The notes under the pieces were generated by a model, which was not told where the DNA came from, did not search any database, and saw only the letters and a program-made list of their open reading frames with translations. A program made the translations under genes and the position numbers. 64,000 nucleotides of DNA, taken from positions 2,480,001-2,544,000 of the forward strand of contig NZ_LT629693.1 in assembly GCF_900099825.1 (NCBI RefSeq). The letters run 5' to 3'. This DNA is from Bradyrhizobium ottawaense. GTDB lineage: Bacteria; Pseudomonadota; Alphaproteobacteria; Rhizobiales; Xanthobacteraceae. Below, one piece after another: positions 1-9,188 of the stretch (position 1 is the stretch's first letter; each line of letters begins with the position of its first letter).

Positions 1-1
1 C

Positions 2-451
2 GAAGCCAACGGCGTCCCGATGCGCCCGATCTCGGCGGACGCGCGCCGCGTCCTGAGCGCGAACCGCTGGCAGGGCAACGTTCGCGAGCTGGAAAACACC
101 ATGCACCGCTCGGTGCTGATGGCGCAGGGTGACGAGATCGGCGCCGACGCCATCCTGACGCCCGACGGCGACCGTCTCGACCTCGCCAAGACCGCACCCG
201 CCGTGGCACACGCCACCTTTGCCGCCGAACAGGTCACCCGCGCCCTCGTCGGCCGCACCGTCGCCGACGTCGAACGCGATCTGATCCTGGAGACGCTGAA
301 GCATTGCCTGGGCAATCGCACCCATGCCGCCAACATCCTCGGCATTTCGATCCGTACGCTGCGCAACAAGCTGAACGAATATGCCGACGGCGGCATCCCG
401 ATCACGCCGGCCGGCGCCGGCGACTATCAGCGCTTTGCGGCGGCGGGGTAG
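2..451 (+). CDS. flbD: FlbD-type sigma-54-dependent flagellar regulator, C-terminal part
   Basis: The gene enters from before the window, so only its last 149 residues are visible. They hold the end of the AAA+ sigma-54 activator module, with the family motif WQGNVRELEN near residue 25. After a linker comes a Fis-type helix-turn-helix, with LGNRTHAANILGISIRTLRN as the recognition part. FlbD-class proteins activate sigma-54 flagellar promoters in alphaproteobacteria. The assignment to FlbD rather than another NtrC-family activator rests on remembered resemblance of the C-terminus and is not proven by context, because neighbouring flagellar genes would lie outside the window. The nearest downstream feature is a palindromic repeat. 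Confidence 0.72.
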   Translation, partial: EANGVPMRPISADARRVLSANRWQGNVRELENTMHRSVLMAQGDEIGADAILTPDGDRLDLAKTAPAVAHATFAAEQVTRALVGRTVADVERDLILETLKHCLGNRTHAANILGISIRTLRNKLNEYADGGIPITPAGAGDYQRFAAAG

Positions 452-459
452 AGGTCTCC

Positions 460-592
460 GTTCCCCGGACGCAGCGCAGCATGTCAGCGGTGCGCTGCTG
501 AGCCGGGGCCCAACTTCTTTCAGGTTACTCCGGCCTACCTGGGTCCCGGCTCTGCGGAGCAGCGTAAAACGCTGCCCCGCGTCCGGGACACA
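460..592. repeat. Intergenic palindromic repeat, ccggacgc family
   Basis: The two arms, about 460-510 and 540-592, are imperfect reverse complements. The left arm starts ttccccggacgcagcgcagc and the right arm ends gctgccccgcgtccggga. It lies directly after flbD and could form a long hairpin in RNA. Single copy in this window; the family is of the type scattered through Bradyrhizobium genomes. Confidence 0.65.
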
Positions 593-598
593 ACTGCA

Positions 599-754
599 TC
601 ACGAATAACTCGGCGCATCCGGCTTGCGGAAAATATGAATGGGATCGCCGGGCTGCAGATCGCGCCCGGTGAAGGCCGCATAGGCATAGAGCGCGAGATA
701 GGCGATCGCGAGCGTACCGACGCCGTAAAGAGCCCAGGCCGCAATCCGCTTCAT
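599..754 (-). CDS. Small single-pass membrane protein, unknown function
   Basis: Encodes 51 residues. It begins MKRIAAWALYGVGTLAIAYL, which gives one N-terminal membrane helix of about 20 residues, and ends in a short hydrophilic tail rich in Pro and Asp (GDPIHIFRKPDAPSYS). An upstream in-frame ATG at 796 would add 14 polar residues; I chose 754 because the helix then follows a basic start, as usual for such proteins. No domain is recognised. Neighbours are a repeat and the distal gene of the sulfonate unit, which give no functional hint. Short, but composition and reading frame look coding. Confidence 0.5.
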   Translation of the reverse strand: MKRIAAWALYGVGTLAIAYLALYAYAAFTGRDLQPGDPIHIFRKPDAPSYS

Positions 755-860
755 CAGGTCTTCGTTCCGCGTAAAGGTTCCGGCAGGATTTGCCACGAGC
801 CTTCTAACGCTCCCTCGCGCCCGGCGCCATAGCCGCCATCTTCAGCAGCGGCGCAGCCGT

Positions 861-1439
861 TCAACGCGTCGCGCGCGGGCCCGGCACGCTGACCTCGGCC
901 AACCTCACGGCGTCCTCGTCGCGGTCGATTGCGACATATTGGCCCTGCCAGTAGGCCAGCGCCGCGGTGCGCGCCGAGAGTTGCAGGTCGAGCACGCGGC
1001 CGATGACGATCGCGTGGGAATGCCGCTCGATGATATCCTCGACCTCACAGTCGATCGCCGCCAGTGCGTCGACCAGCAACGGCACGCCGGAGACCCGCGT
1101 CACCCATTCGGCGCCGGCGAAGCGTGCGGCGCCCTTCAGCCCGCCCTTGCCGGTAAAGCGCTCGGCGACGTCGAGCTGATCCGACGTCAGAATGTTGACG
1201 CCAAAAACGCCGTGGCGCTTCACCAGCGGCCAGGACGAGGCTTCCCGGTTGATGCTGACGATCAAAGTCGCCGGCTCGATCGACAGCGACGACACCGAAG
1301 TCACCGTCATTCCCGAAATTTCCTTGCCCCGCCCGGCGGTGAGGACGCTGACCCCGCCGGTCAACTGACGCATGGCGCCGCGAAAATCGGTCGAAGTAAC
1401 CTCGCGCGCGATCGCAATATGGCGAACAACGGAATTCAT
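861..1439 (-). CDS. Flavin reductase family protein, last gene of the sulfonate unit
   Basis: A 192-residue flavin-reductase-domain (DIM6/NTAB type) protein. The family signature is visible in the central stretches GMTVTSVSSLSIEPATLIVS and FGVNILTSDQ and in the late HAIVIGRVLDL segment. Family members supply reduced FMN to two-component monooxygenases. Here it is the last gene of a unit that contains ssuD, so it very likely replaces the classical SsuE (a different fold) as FMNH2 donor. Start 1439 is preferred over 1484 because a GAGG sequence precedes it and it leaves a 22-base gap to ssuB instead of an overlap. Confidence 0.85.
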   Translation of the reverse strand: MNSVVRHIAIAREVTSTDFRGAMRQLTGGVSVLTAGRGKEISGMTVTSVSSLSIEPATLIVSINREASSWPLVKRHGVFGVNILTSDQLDVAERFTGKGGLKGAARFAGAEWVTRVSGVPLLVDALAAIDCEVEDIIERHSHAIVIGRVLDLQLSARTAALAYWQGQYVAIDRDEDAVRLAEVSVPGPRATR

Positions 1440-1461
1440 GGCAGCCTCACAGGTCGCAGCT

Positions 1462-2304
1462 TTAAAGGTCGGAGCTATCATCACCTTGCAGGAGGTTCTT
1501 CAGGATCGAGCCCTCCAGCGCAGCCAGCTCGGCCGAGCCGCGACGGCGTGGACGCGGGATGTCGACATTGATGTCGTGCGCGATTCGGCCGTCCTCGATG
1601 ACCAGCACGCGATCGGCCAGAGCGACGGCTTCCGCCACGTCATGCGTCACCAGGATCGCGGTGAAGCCCTGATCGTGCCAGACCCGCTCCAGCAGCCGCT
1701 GCATCGAAATGCGCGTCAGCGCGTCGAGCGCACCGAGTGGTTCGTCGAACGCCAGAACGCGCGGCCGGCTGACCAGGGCCCGCGCCAGCGCCACCCGTTG
1801 CTTCTGCCCGCCGGACAGCACCGCCGGCCATTGCGCCCGCTTGTCGTCGAGACCGACCTCGACCAGCGCACTCTCGGCGCGCGCCTGCGCATCCGGGGAG
1901 TTCCGTTCGCGACCGAGGCCCACCTCGACATTGGAAAGCACCCGCGCCCAGGGCAACAGCCGCGGCTCCTGAAACATCACGCGGATGTCCTCGGCGCGCG
2001 CCTGCTCGCCAAAGGCGATGGTGCCCGCGGTGGCGGCGTCGAGACCGGCGACCAGCCGCAGCAGCGTGCTCTTGCCGCAACCGCTGCGGCCGACGATGGC
2101 GACGAACTGGCCCGCCGGAATGTGCAGGTCGATGCCGCGCAGCACCTCGTTGTCGCCGAACGATTTGCGGAGGTTGCGAATGGTCAGGGACAGGCCGCGC
2201 GGCGGCGCTTCCGAACCACGCTGCACGACCCGCGCCTGTTCGACGAAGTTCGAGGGTTCGACGAGCTCAGCATCGGGAGAAATGAAACGAACAGCTTGCT
2301 GCAT
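1462..2304 (-). CDS. ssuB: Aliphatic sulfonate ABC transporter, ATP-binding protein
   Basis: ABC ATPase of 280 residues that energises sulfonate import at the inner membrane. Visible motifs are Walker A GRSGCGKS near residue 73, the Q-loop in FQEPRLLPW, the ABC signature [15 protein letters not shown], Walker B VLAFDEP and the switch His in [14 protein letters not shown] and the compact C-terminus are typical of the nitrate/sulfonate/taurine importer subfamily. It starts 7 bases after the permease gene and is followed by the flavin reductase, so it sits in one transcription unit with ssuC and ssuD. The family normally has 240-280 residues; the extra length is an N-terminal tail of about 35 residues. 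Confidence 0.92.
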   Translation of the reverse strand: MQQAVRFISPDAELVEPSNFVEQARVVQRGSEAPPRGLSLTIRNLRKSFGDNEVLRGIDLHIPAGQFVAIVGRSGCGKSTLLRLVAGLDAATAGTIAFGEQARAEDIRVMFQEPRLLPWARVLSNVEVGLGRERNSPDAQARAESALVEVGLDDKRAQWPAVLSGGQKQRVALARALVSRPRVLAFDEPLGALDALTRISMQRLLERVWHDQGFTAILVTHDVAEAVALADRVLVIEDGRIAHDINVDIPRPRRRGSAELAALEGSILKNLLQGDDSSDL

Positions 2305-2311
2305 GATGTCC

Positions 2312-3118
2312 TCAGTGTTTCTGGAAGGCCGGATGCCACGACAGCGTCAGCCGCTCCAGCGCGCGCGAGGCGCTGTCGGCCAGCTTTCCGAGCAGGGCGT
2401 AGATCAGGATCGAGAGCACCACGACGTCGATCAGCATGAACTCGCGCGCCTGCATCGCCATGTAACCGAGACCGGACGACGCCGCGATGGTTTCGGCAAC
2501 GATCAAGGTCAGCCACATGATGCCGAGCGCGAAGCGCAGGCCGACGAAGATCGACGGCAGCGCGCCCGGAAAGATCACCCGGCGGAACAGTTCACCGTCG
2601 GTCATCCCGTAGATCCGCCCCATTTCGACCAATTGCGGATCGACGGTGCGGATGCCGTGCAGCGTGTTGAGATAGATCGGAAAGAACACGCCAAGCGCGA
2701 CCAGGAACAGTTTTGCGGATTCATCGATACCGAACCACAGGATGACCAGCGGGATCAGCGCCAGATGCGGAATGTTGCGCACCATCTGCAGCGTGGTGTC
2801 GGTCAGTTTGCTGGAGAGCTCCGACAGGCCGTTGGCCAGACCAAAGGCAAAGCCGATGCCGCCACCGATCAGGAAGCCGATGCTGGCACGCCAGAAGCTG
2901 ACCCAGATGTTGCGCGCGAGTTCGCCGGACAGCAGCAGTTTCCACCCCGCCAGCGCCACGTCGCTCGGTGCCGGCAGCACCCGCGCCGGCACGAAGCCGG
3001 TCACGCAGGCGAGTTGCCAGACCAGGAGGATGCCGAGCGGCACGATCCAGGGGATCAGGCCATCGGCCCGCGGCAGCTTCAGTGCACGAACGCGCGGGAG
3101 ACTATCAATGAGACTCAT
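2312..3118 (-). CDS. ssuC: Aliphatic sulfonate ABC transporter, permease
   Basis: Inner-membrane permease of 268 residues with about six hydrophobic helices. The BPD-type coupling loop (EAA-like) lies around [20 protein letters not shown]. The ATG overlaps the ssuD stop codon in an ATGA arrangement at 3115-3118, which fixes the start and implies translational coupling. The sequence and order (ssuA, ssuD, ssuC, ssuB) match the E. coli ssu system for alkanesulfonate uptake. Taurine or nitrate permeases are close relatives, but the flanking SsuD makes sulfonate the likely substrate. Confidence 0.92.
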   Translation of the reverse strand: MSLIDSLPRVRALKLPRADGLIPWIVPLGILLVWQLACVTGFVPARVLPAPSDVALAGWKLLLSGELARNIWVSFWRASIGFLIGGGIGFAFGLANGLSELSSKLTDTTLQMVRNIPHLALIPLVILWFGIDESAKLFLVALGVFFPIYLNTLHGIRTVDPQLVEMGRIYGMTDGELFRRVIFPGALPSIFVGLRFALGIMWLTLIVAETIAASSGLGYMAMQAREFMLIDVVVLSILIYALLGKLADSASRALERLTLSWHPAFQKH

Positions 3119-4281
3119 GATTGCGACGCCTGTTTCTGCGGACGGTATTCGTTGCCGATGGTCTCGCCGAACGGACCGGTGTTGACGCGGATCGGCGTCA
3201 CATTGTTCGGCTGCGTCAACGACAGCAGCGGGAACACCAGTTCGGCGAACCGGTAGGCTTCCTCGAGATGCGGGTAGCCCGACAGGATAAAGGTATCGAC
3301 GCCGACGTCCTGATACTCCTTGATCCGCGCCGCCACCGTGGCGGGATCGCCGACCAGTGCGGTTCCCGCTCCGCCGCGAACCAGGCCGACGCCGGCCCAG
3401 AGGTTCGGGCTGATCTCGAGCTTGTCGCGGCGGCCGCCGTGCAGTTGCGCCATGCGCTGCTGGCCGACCGAGTCCATGCGCGAGAAGATCTTTTGCGCCG
3501 AGGCCACGGTTTCGTCGGTGACGTGCTGGATCAGTTCGTCCGCGGCCTTCCAGGCTTCCGCGCTGGTCTCGCGCACGATGACGTGCAGCCGGATACGGAA
3601 CGACAGCTTGCGCCCGCGTGTGGCGGCGACCGCCCTCACACGTTCGACCTTCTCGGCCACCTGCGCCGGCGGCTCGCCCCATGTCAGGTATTTGTCCACG
3701 GTATCGACCGCGACATCGATGCCGGCGTCCGACGATCCGCCGAAATAAAGCGGTGGGCGCGGCGACTGCACCGGCGGGAACAGCAGGCGGCCGTCCTCGA
3801 TGCGGATGTGCTTGCCCTCGACATTGACGGTCTTGCCCGCGAGCAGGTTGCTATAGACGTTGAGGAACTCGCGCGTCACGGCATAGCGCTCGTCGTGGCC
3901 GAGGAAGATACCGTCGCCCTTGTTCTCGACGGGATCGCCGCCGGTGACGACATTGACCAGCAGCCGTCCGTTGGTGACCTGGTCCAGCGTCGCGGTCATG
4001 CGGGCCGCGACGCTGGGGGACTGCAGGCCCGGCCGCACCGCCACCAGATAGCGCAGGCGCTCGGTCCAGGGTGCGACCGCGGACGCGACCACCCAGGAAT
4101 CCTCGCAGCTTCGCCCAGTCGGCAGCAGCACGCCATAATAGCCGAGCTGATCCGCGGCCTGCGCGATCTGGCGGAGGTAGTTGAAGTTCACCTCGCGGCC
4201 ACCGGTCGTGGTGCCGAGATAACGGCCGTCGCCGTGGGTCGGCAGGAACCAGAGGATATTGGCGTTGGCTTGATGGCTCAT
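3115..4281 (-). CDS. ssuD: FMNH2-dependent alkanesulfonate monooxygenase
   Basis: A 388-residue bacterial-luciferase-fold enzyme that cleaves C1 and longer alkanesulfonates to aldehyde and sulfite using FMNH2 and O2, so that organosulfur can feed assimilation. Family landmarks are the N-terminal [15 protein letters not shown], the [14 protein letters not shown] stretch containing the conserved Cys, the [12 protein letters not shown] loop, and the late [15 protein letters not shown] block. Length agrees with SsuD (about 380-390). Its ATG overlaps the ssuA stop codon by four bases (4278-4281), and its own stop overlaps the ssuC start. Cytoplasmic. Confidence 0.95.
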   Translation of the reverse strand: MSHQANANILWFLPTHGDGRYLGTTTGGREVNFNYLRQIAQAADQLGYYGVLLPTGRSCEDSWVVASAVAPWTERLRYLVAVRPGLQSPSVAARMTATLDQVTNGRLLVNVVTGGDPVENKGDGIFLGHDERYAVTREFLNVYSNLLAGKTVNVEGKHIRIEDGRLLFPPVQSPRPPLYFGGSSDAGIDVAVDTVDKYLTWGEPPAQVAEKVERVRAVAATRGRKLSFRIRLHVIVRETSAEAWKAADELIQHVTDETVASAQKIFSRMDSVGQQRMAQLHGGRRDKLEISPNLWAGVGLVRGGAGTALVGDPATVAARIKEYQDVGVDTFILSGYPHLEEAYRFAELVFPLLSLTQPNNVTPIRVNTGPFGETIGNEYRPQKQASQS

Positions 4282-5231
4282 GTTCCCGGCCTCCGTGCGA
4301 CGTCAGAAATCTTGATGGTTTTCGGCAACAGCCCGAGTGCGAAGAACGTGTCGGCTACTTGCTGCTGACCGGCGATGACGCCATCGGTGATCGGCTTGAT
4401 CCCGTAGGACTGGCGCTTCAACGCGACTTCGACCACGGCAACCGGCAGTCCGACCGCCGGCGCGATCTGCTCGGCCACCGCGTGAATATCGTTCTTCGCC
4501 CAGTCATCGACCTCGCTCAACTGTGCGAGCACGAGATCGACGATCTTCGGATCGCTTTCCAAAAACTTCTTCGACGAGAAATAGAACTGATAGTTCGAGA
4601 CGATGCCGGTGCCATCGGCGAGCGTCCGGGCGCCGGTCGCGGCTTCCGCTGCCGCCTGGAACGGATCCCAGATCACCCAGGCATCGACCGAACCGCGCTC
4701 GAACGCCGCGCGGGCATCGGCCGGAGCCAGGAACACCGGTTCGATCTCGGAATATTTGACACCCGCCTTTTCGAGCGCCTTGACCAGCAGGTAGTGAACG
4801 TTGGAGCCTTTGTTGAGCGCAACCTTCCTGCCCTTCAGATCTGCGATCGAATTCAGCTTGCTGTCCTTCTGGACGAGGACCGCCTCACCTTTCGGGGCCG
4901 GCGGCTCATAGGCCACGTATTGAATCGGCGCGCCGGCCGCCTGCGCGAAGATGGGCGGCGCTTCGCCGGTATTGCCGAAATCGATCGCGCCGACATTGAG
5001 CGCTTCCAGCAACGGCGGGCCGGATGGAAATTCCGTCCACACCACCTTGTAACCGAGCGGCGCCAACTTCTGCTCCAGTGAGCCCTTGCCCTTCAGCAGC
5101 ACCAGCTTGCCGTATTTCTGGAAGCCGATGCGGACCACCTTGTCCAGTCCGTAGGAAGCACTGACCGCGGCTGCGACAATGCTGACCGACAGTACGGCGC
5201 TGGCAATCCAGCGCCGAATGAGACGCGTCAT
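4278..5231 (-). CDS. ssuA: Aliphatic sulfonate-binding periplasmic protein
   Basis: Substrate-binding protein of 317 residues with a Sec-type signal peptide (basic start MTRLIRRW, hydrophobic core, Ala-rich end near residue 27). The mature part has the SsuA/TauA type-2 periplasmic fold: [54 protein letters not shown], and the [12 protein letters not shown] hinge segment. It delivers sulfonates to SsuBC. It overlaps ssuD by four bases and follows a second, similar binding-protein gene by 42 bases, so the unit has two binding proteins for one permease. Confidence 0.92.
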   Translation of the reverse strand: MTRLIRRWIASAVLSVSIVAAAVSASYGLDKVVRIGFQKYGKLVLLKGKGSLEQKLAPLGYKVVWTEFPSGPPLLEALNVGAIDFGNTGEAPPIFAQAAGAPIQYVAYEPPAPKGEAVLVQKDSKLNSIADLKGRKVALNKGSNVHYLLVKALEKAGVKYSEIEPVFLAPADARAAFERGSVDAWVIWDPFQAAAEAATGARTLADGTGIVSNYQFYFSSKKFLESDPKIVDLVLAQLSEVDDWAKNDIHAVAEQIAPAVGLPVAVVEVALKRQSYGIKPITDGVIAGQQQVADTFFALGLLPKTIKISDVARRPGT

Positions 5232-5273
5232 GTTGGCATTCTCCGTGTTATGTCGAAATGGGTGCTGGCCGCA

Positions 5274-6224
5274 TCAGGTCTGCGTGTTGCGCCAGACGAT
5301 GTCGCGGATCGCGATCTGCCTTGGAATCAGGCCAAGCTTGAAGAAGCGATCGGCGACGCCCTGTTGGGTTGCGATGATGTCTTCGGTGATCGGACCGACG
5401 GCGAACGCTGAGCGATTGGCGGCGATGGTCTGGATGTCGAGCGCGATGCCGGTGACGGCGCTGAGAGATTTTGCCACTTCGTCGCGGTGCTGCTCGGCCC
5501 ATTTCGCCGTCGAGGTCGTGACATCGATGATCTGCTGCAGGACAGATCCGTGGTTTTTCGCGAAATCGCGGTTGGCGATATAGAAGGAATTGGTCTTGGT
5601 AATCTCGGAGGCATTGACCAGAATGCGACCGTTCTGCTTGGTTTCGCCGATCGCGAAATAGGGATCCCAGATCGCCCATGCATCGATGCTGCCATTGGCG
5701 AAGGCCGGCCCGGCATCCGGCGGCGTCAGGTAGACCGGCGTGATATCGGCGTAGGTCAACCCTGCCTTTTCCAGCGTCTGTACCGTAATGTTGTGCGCGC
5801 TCGACCCCTTGGTGAATCCGATCCGCTTGCCCCTGAGATCCGCGATCGACTTGATTGCCGAATTTTGCGGCACCAGGATGCCCTGCCCGTTGGTGATAGG
5901 CTGGCCGGCCGCATAGACGATGGCGGCGCCTGCCGCCTGTGCAAAGACGGGCGGCGAATCGCCGACCGCGCCGTAATCGATGCTGCCGACATTCATCGCT
6001 TCCATCATCGGCGGCCCCGATGAGAACTCGACCCATTTCACGTCGATACCTTGCGGCTTGAAATGTTTTTCCAGGGTCGCCTGCTGCCGTGCGATAACGA
6101 GCACGCCGTTCTTCTGGTAGCCGACACGAATTCCCTTCACGCCGGCTTCCGCCCGCGCGTGCAGCGGCACCGCGGCGACCGCCGCAGTTCCCAGCGATAG
6201 TTTCAAGAATTCGCGGCGCTTCAT
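5274..6224 (-). CDS. Second sulfonate-type binding protein with Tat-like signal
   Basis: Encodes 316 residues, clearly paralogous to the SsuA downstream: VGYQKNGVLVIARQ, FSSGPPMMEAMNVGSIDYG, GKRIGFTKGSSAHNITVQTL and AWAIWDPYFAIGE align with it block by block. It starts MKRREFLKLSLGTAAVAAV, a twin-arginine (RRxFLK) export signal, unlike the Sec-type signal of its neighbour. Start 6224 has a good AGGAG at the right distance; a longer frame to 6389 lacks one. As first gene of the unit it probably carries the main promoter. Its ligand may be a different sulfonate or sulfate ester; this is inferred from duplication only. Confidence 0.85.
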   Translation of the reverse strand: MKRREFLKLSLGTAAVAAVPLHARAEAGVKGIRVGYQKNGVLVIARQQATLEKHFKPQGIDVKWVEFSSGPPMMEAMNVGSIDYGAVGDSPPVFAQAAGAAIVYAAGQPITNGQGILVPQNSAIKSIADLRGKRIGFTKGSSAHNITVQTLEKAGLTYADITPVYLTPPDAGPAFANGSIDAWAIWDPYFAIGETKQNGRILVNASEITKTNSFYIANRDFAKNHGSVLQQIIDVTTSTAKWAEQHRDEVAKSLSAVTGIALDIQTIAANRSAFAVGPITEDIIATQQGVADRFFKLGLIPRQIAIRDIVWRNTQT

Positions 6225-6728
6225 CACATTCTCCTGATCATGTTCGCGACATGCGCGATCATGCGACGAGAGAATGATGGTGCGGCACGGAAGACGTGTC
6301 GAGTGTACGGAGAAAATAGCAACGGCAGCACTGCCGGGTGCGATTTCGGCGATGGGTTTATTGCCGGAACACGATTGGCCGCGGCGCATTTGTTTTTAGG
6401 TCGACACCGCCTCGACTTATTAATCTTCGATTAGGCAGCACTACCGACGTGAACCAACGTCGATCGACCGGGCTGAATACGCCATCCACAGTCCCTGCTG
6501 CGCCTGCGCTACAGAAATCCGCGCGAGATAATTATCCCTCGAAACGCCTCGCGGCCGACACGATCCCGCTACGCCTTCGGCAACCTTCCACCGCCGTTGA
6601 AAAAACGATGCGATCATTGCTTGCGCGCTGAAATATTCAGTCAGCCGTTTCATTGACTGATATCCGGCCGGTCGTAGGTTTTTCAGATCGCTGATTGCCG
6701 ACGCAACGCAGCCGATCAAACCGGAAAG
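6225..6728. other. Divergent intergenic region between two binding-protein genes
   Basis: About 500 bases with no credible gene. It must hold the promoters of both the sulfonate unit (leftward) and the third binding protein (rightward). An AT-rich block at about 6386-6432 stands out from the GC-rich surroundings. A perfect inverted repeat at 6637-6660 is listed separately. No repeat of the intergenic families was seen here. Confidence 0.5.
6637..6660 (+). promoter_or_regulatory. Inverted repeat TCAGTCA-N10-TGACTGA, candidate operator
   Basis: Perfect 7-base arms at 6637-6643 and 6654-6660, about 70-80 bases before the start of the third sulfonate-type binding protein. The right arm contains TTGACT, followed 16 bases later by TAGGTT, a possible sigma-70-like -35/-10 pair. 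Size and position would suit a dimeric repressor or LysR-type regulator. No regulator gene for it was recognised nearby. Confidence 0.4.
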
Positions 6729-7724
6729 ATGACAGGCATGAATATAGACCCCTCCGACTCAAAATCCCGCTCGCGCATGCGTAACCTTGGCGCGGCGCTG
6801 TTCGGCGTCGCCGTCGGAATCGCCATGACGGCGTCGGCGATGGCCGCCGACACCATCACGCTGCGCGTCGGCGATCAAAAAGGCGGCAATCGCTCCTTGC
6901 TCGAAATCGCGGGATTGGCGAAGGACCTGCCGTACAAGATCGAGTGGTCGGAATTTCCGGCGGCTGCGCCGATTCTCGAAGCACTCAACGCCGGCGCGCT
7001 GGATGTCGGCTACACCGGCGATCTCGCGTTCCTGACCGTGTATGCCGCAGGCGCGCCGATCAAGGCGATCGGCGGCGCCCGCGCCGATGCGCGGACCCAG
7101 GCCATCCTGGTCCGCCAGGACTCGCCCATCAAGAGTGCCGCCGACTTGAAAGGCAAGCGACTGGCCGGAACGCGCGGCGGATGGGGCCAGTTCCTGATCG
7201 ATGCGACACTCGAGAAAGGCGGCAACAAGATCGAGGATGCGATCTTCGCACCACTCGGTCCGGTGGATGCCAAGATCGCCCTGGTCGCGGGCTCGATCGA
7301 CGGGTGGGCCGTCTGGGAACCCTACGTGTCCTATGCGACTCTGAAGGACAACGCGCGAATTGTCGCCAATGGCGAAGGCCTGACGCCGACCATCACCTTC
7401 ATCGTCGCCTCGGATGGCGCCATCGCCACCAAGCGCGCCGCGGTGCAGGATCTGGTGCAGCGACTCAACAAGGCGCGGCTGTGGTCGCTGGATCATCTGG
7501 CCGAATACGCCAAAAGCACCGCCGAATTGACCAAGCTCCCGGAAGACGTGTTGCTGGGCGCCTACACCGCCCAGCGCACCAGCCCGATCGCGATCGATGA
7601 AACGATCGTCAGGGAAGTTCAGGAGGCCTCAGACCGCGCCACGCGCTACGGGATCCTGTCCAGGAAACTCGACGTCGGCAAGGCCGTCGATCGCAGTTTT
7701 ACGGCGGCTGCGAACTTGAACTGA
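6729..7724 (+). CDS. Third SsuA/TauA-like ABC substrate-binding protein
   Basis: Up to 331 residues with an N-terminal signal peptide (basic SRSRMRN, then a hydrophobic core ending in ASAMAAD). The mature part has the NMT1/SsuA-like fold: ITLRVGDQKGGNRSLLEIAG, FPAAAPILEALNAGALDVG, GKRLAGTRGGWGQFLIDATL, GWAVWEPYVSYAT. It is more distant from the two minus-strand paralogs than those are from each other. Transcribed away from the ssu unit and with no permease or ATPase of its own, it may share SsuBC. ATG codons at 6729 and 6738 are both possible; GGAAAG at about 6723 is better spaced for 6738. Confidence 0.85.
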   Translation: MTGMNIDPSDSKSRSRMRNLGAALFGVAVGIAMTASAMAADTITLRVGDQKGGNRSLLEIAGLAKDLPYKIEWSEFPAAAPILEALNAGALDVGYTGDLAFLTVYAAGAPIKAIGGARADARTQAILVRQDSPIKSAADLKGKRLAGTRGGWGQFLIDATLEKGGNKIEDAIFAPLGPVDAKIALVAGSIDGWAVWEPYVSYATLKDNARIVANGEGLTPTITFIVASDGAIATKRAAVQDLVQRLNKARLWSLDHLAEYAKSTAELTKLPEDVLLGAYTAQRTSPIAIDETIVREVQEASDRATRYGILSRKLDVGKAVDRSFTAAANLN

Positions 7725-7741
7725 CGATCCCGCCAAACGAC

Positions 7742-7770
7742 CGCGGCGCGAGGGTAACCCGCGCGCCGCG
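7742..7770. terminator. Strong GC hairpin between convergent genes
   Basis: Perfect 9-base stem cgcggcgcg/cgcgccgcg with an inner ggg/ccc extension, in the 69-base gap between two convergent genes. There is no T-run, so a classical intrinsic terminator is not shown; position is the main argument. Confidence 0.4.
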
Positions 7771-7793
7771 TCAACCATCCACATCGATCGAGG

Positions 7794-9002
7794 CTATCCC
7801 GCCGCGACCTTCGCGGCGGGAGCCACATTCACGGCAAGCTTGCCGTAGCGATCCTTGAAGGCGTCGGTATCGATCTCTTCGAGCTTGATCGCGCCGCTCA
7901 TCACGCCGGCTTTCCAGGCCTCATGCTCGGGATCGTGCTGGAATTCCGGCATCACTTCCTTGCCGAACAGTTCAAGTGACTCGCAGATATGCTCGTGGCT
8001 GTTCTTGCCGGCCTGGTTGAGCAGGATCACCTGGTCGATATGCGAGGCGCGGAACCGCCGCAGCTTCTTGCGGATGGTTTCCGGCGAACCGATCAGGCCG
8101 CCGCGCAGCGCCGCTTCCTGGGCTCCCGGATTTTCGCGCTTCCACTTGTTGTATTCGTCCCACATGTTGACGGTGCCGGGCGCCGGACGCTGGCGGTTCG
8201 TCGACGCGCCGTAGAAGCGCAGCGCGAACTGGAAGAAGGTCGCGCCGTCGGCGCGCGCCCGCGCCTCCTCGTCGGTCTTGGCACACATGAAGAACGACAC
8301 CAGTGCCATGTTCGGATTGATCTGGTAGTCGGCGAGCTTCTTCAGCCGCTTGGTGATCGCATTATAATACGCATGCACCCAGGCATGCGCGGCCTCGGCG
8401 CTGACGAACTGGAAGCCGAGCGCGCCGAAACCGTTCTCGCCGGCGCGCTCGATGGTCTGCAACTGCGAACATGCCATCCACAGCGGCGGGTGCGGTTTCT
8501 GGACCGGCTTCGGCACCACGTTGCGCATGGGAATATCGAAATACTTGCCATGATGTTCGGTGCCCACTTTCGTGAACATCGGGAAGATCGCCTGCACCGC
8601 CTCCTCGAACACCTCGCGCTTGGTTTCCATGTCGCGGCCGAACGGCGTCAGCTCGGTGATGGAGGCGCTTTCGCCCATGCCGAACTCGCAGCGGCCGTTG
8701 CTCAGCAGGTCCAGCACCGCGACCCGCTCGGCGACACGGGCCGGGTGATTGGTGGTGAGCTGGAAGATGCCGTGGCCGAGCCGGATCTTCTTGGTGCGCT
8801 GGCTGGCGGCGGCGAGGAAGGATTCCGGCGAGGGCGAATGCGAATATTCCTCGAGGAAATGGTGTTCCACCACCCAGGCGTGGTCATAGCCGATCCGATC
8901 GGCGGTCTCGAGCTGCGTCAGGGCGTTCTGGTAGAGCCGCAGTTCGTCGCCCTCTTCCCAGGGGCGCGGCAGTTGCAGCTCATAGAAGATACCGAATTTC
9001 AT
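7794..9002 (-). CDS. LLM-class flavin-dependent oxidoreductase
   Basis: A 402-residue bacterial-luciferase-like monooxygenase. It begins MKFGIFYELQLPRPWEEG; the block ETADRIGYDHAWVVEHHFLE, the SNGRCEFGMGES loop and the late LRRFRASHIDQVILLNQAGK block are typical of this superfamily of F420/FMN-dependent enzymes. Substrate unknown; proximity to ssu genes makes an organosulfur substrate possible, but the gene is convergent with the binding protein, not in the ssu unit. Start 9002 is chosen because GGGAGAA precedes it and the family N-terminus begins there, although the frame stays open to 10169, where it only mirrors the helicase gene on the other strand. Confidence 0.85.
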   Translation of the reverse strand: MKFGIFYELQLPRPWEEGDELRLYQNALTQLETADRIGYDHAWVVEHHFLEEYSHSPSPESFLAAASQRTKKIRLGHGIFQLTTNHPARVAERVAVLDLLSNGRCEFGMGESASITELTPFGRDMETKREVFEEAVQAIFPMFTKVGTEHHGKYFDIPMRNVVPKPVQKPHPPLWMACSQLQTIERAGENGFGALGFQFVSAEAAHAWVHAYYNAITKRLKKLADYQINPNMALVSFFMCAKTDEEARARADGATFFQFALRFYGASTNRQRPAPGTVNMWDEYNKWKRENPGAQEAALRGGLIGSPETIRKKLRRFRASHIDQVILLNQAGKNSHEHICESLELFGKEVMPEFQHDPEHEAWKAGVMSGAIKLEEIDTDAFKDRYGKLAVNVAPAAKVAAG

Positions 9003-9188
9003 GACGTTCTCCCGAAACCGCTTGTTGTTTTGCGGCAGTGTATTCCCCATCGGCGACAAGTCTAGCCTCGGCCACGAAACGCCAATTCCGCACCGCGGAA
9101 GCCGTCTTGCGCTGGTGGCCTGAATGGTTAGCTTGGGGTAGATGAGTCGCGGCCGATACCGGCCCGCTCTCCCCTCCACCTGGACCCC

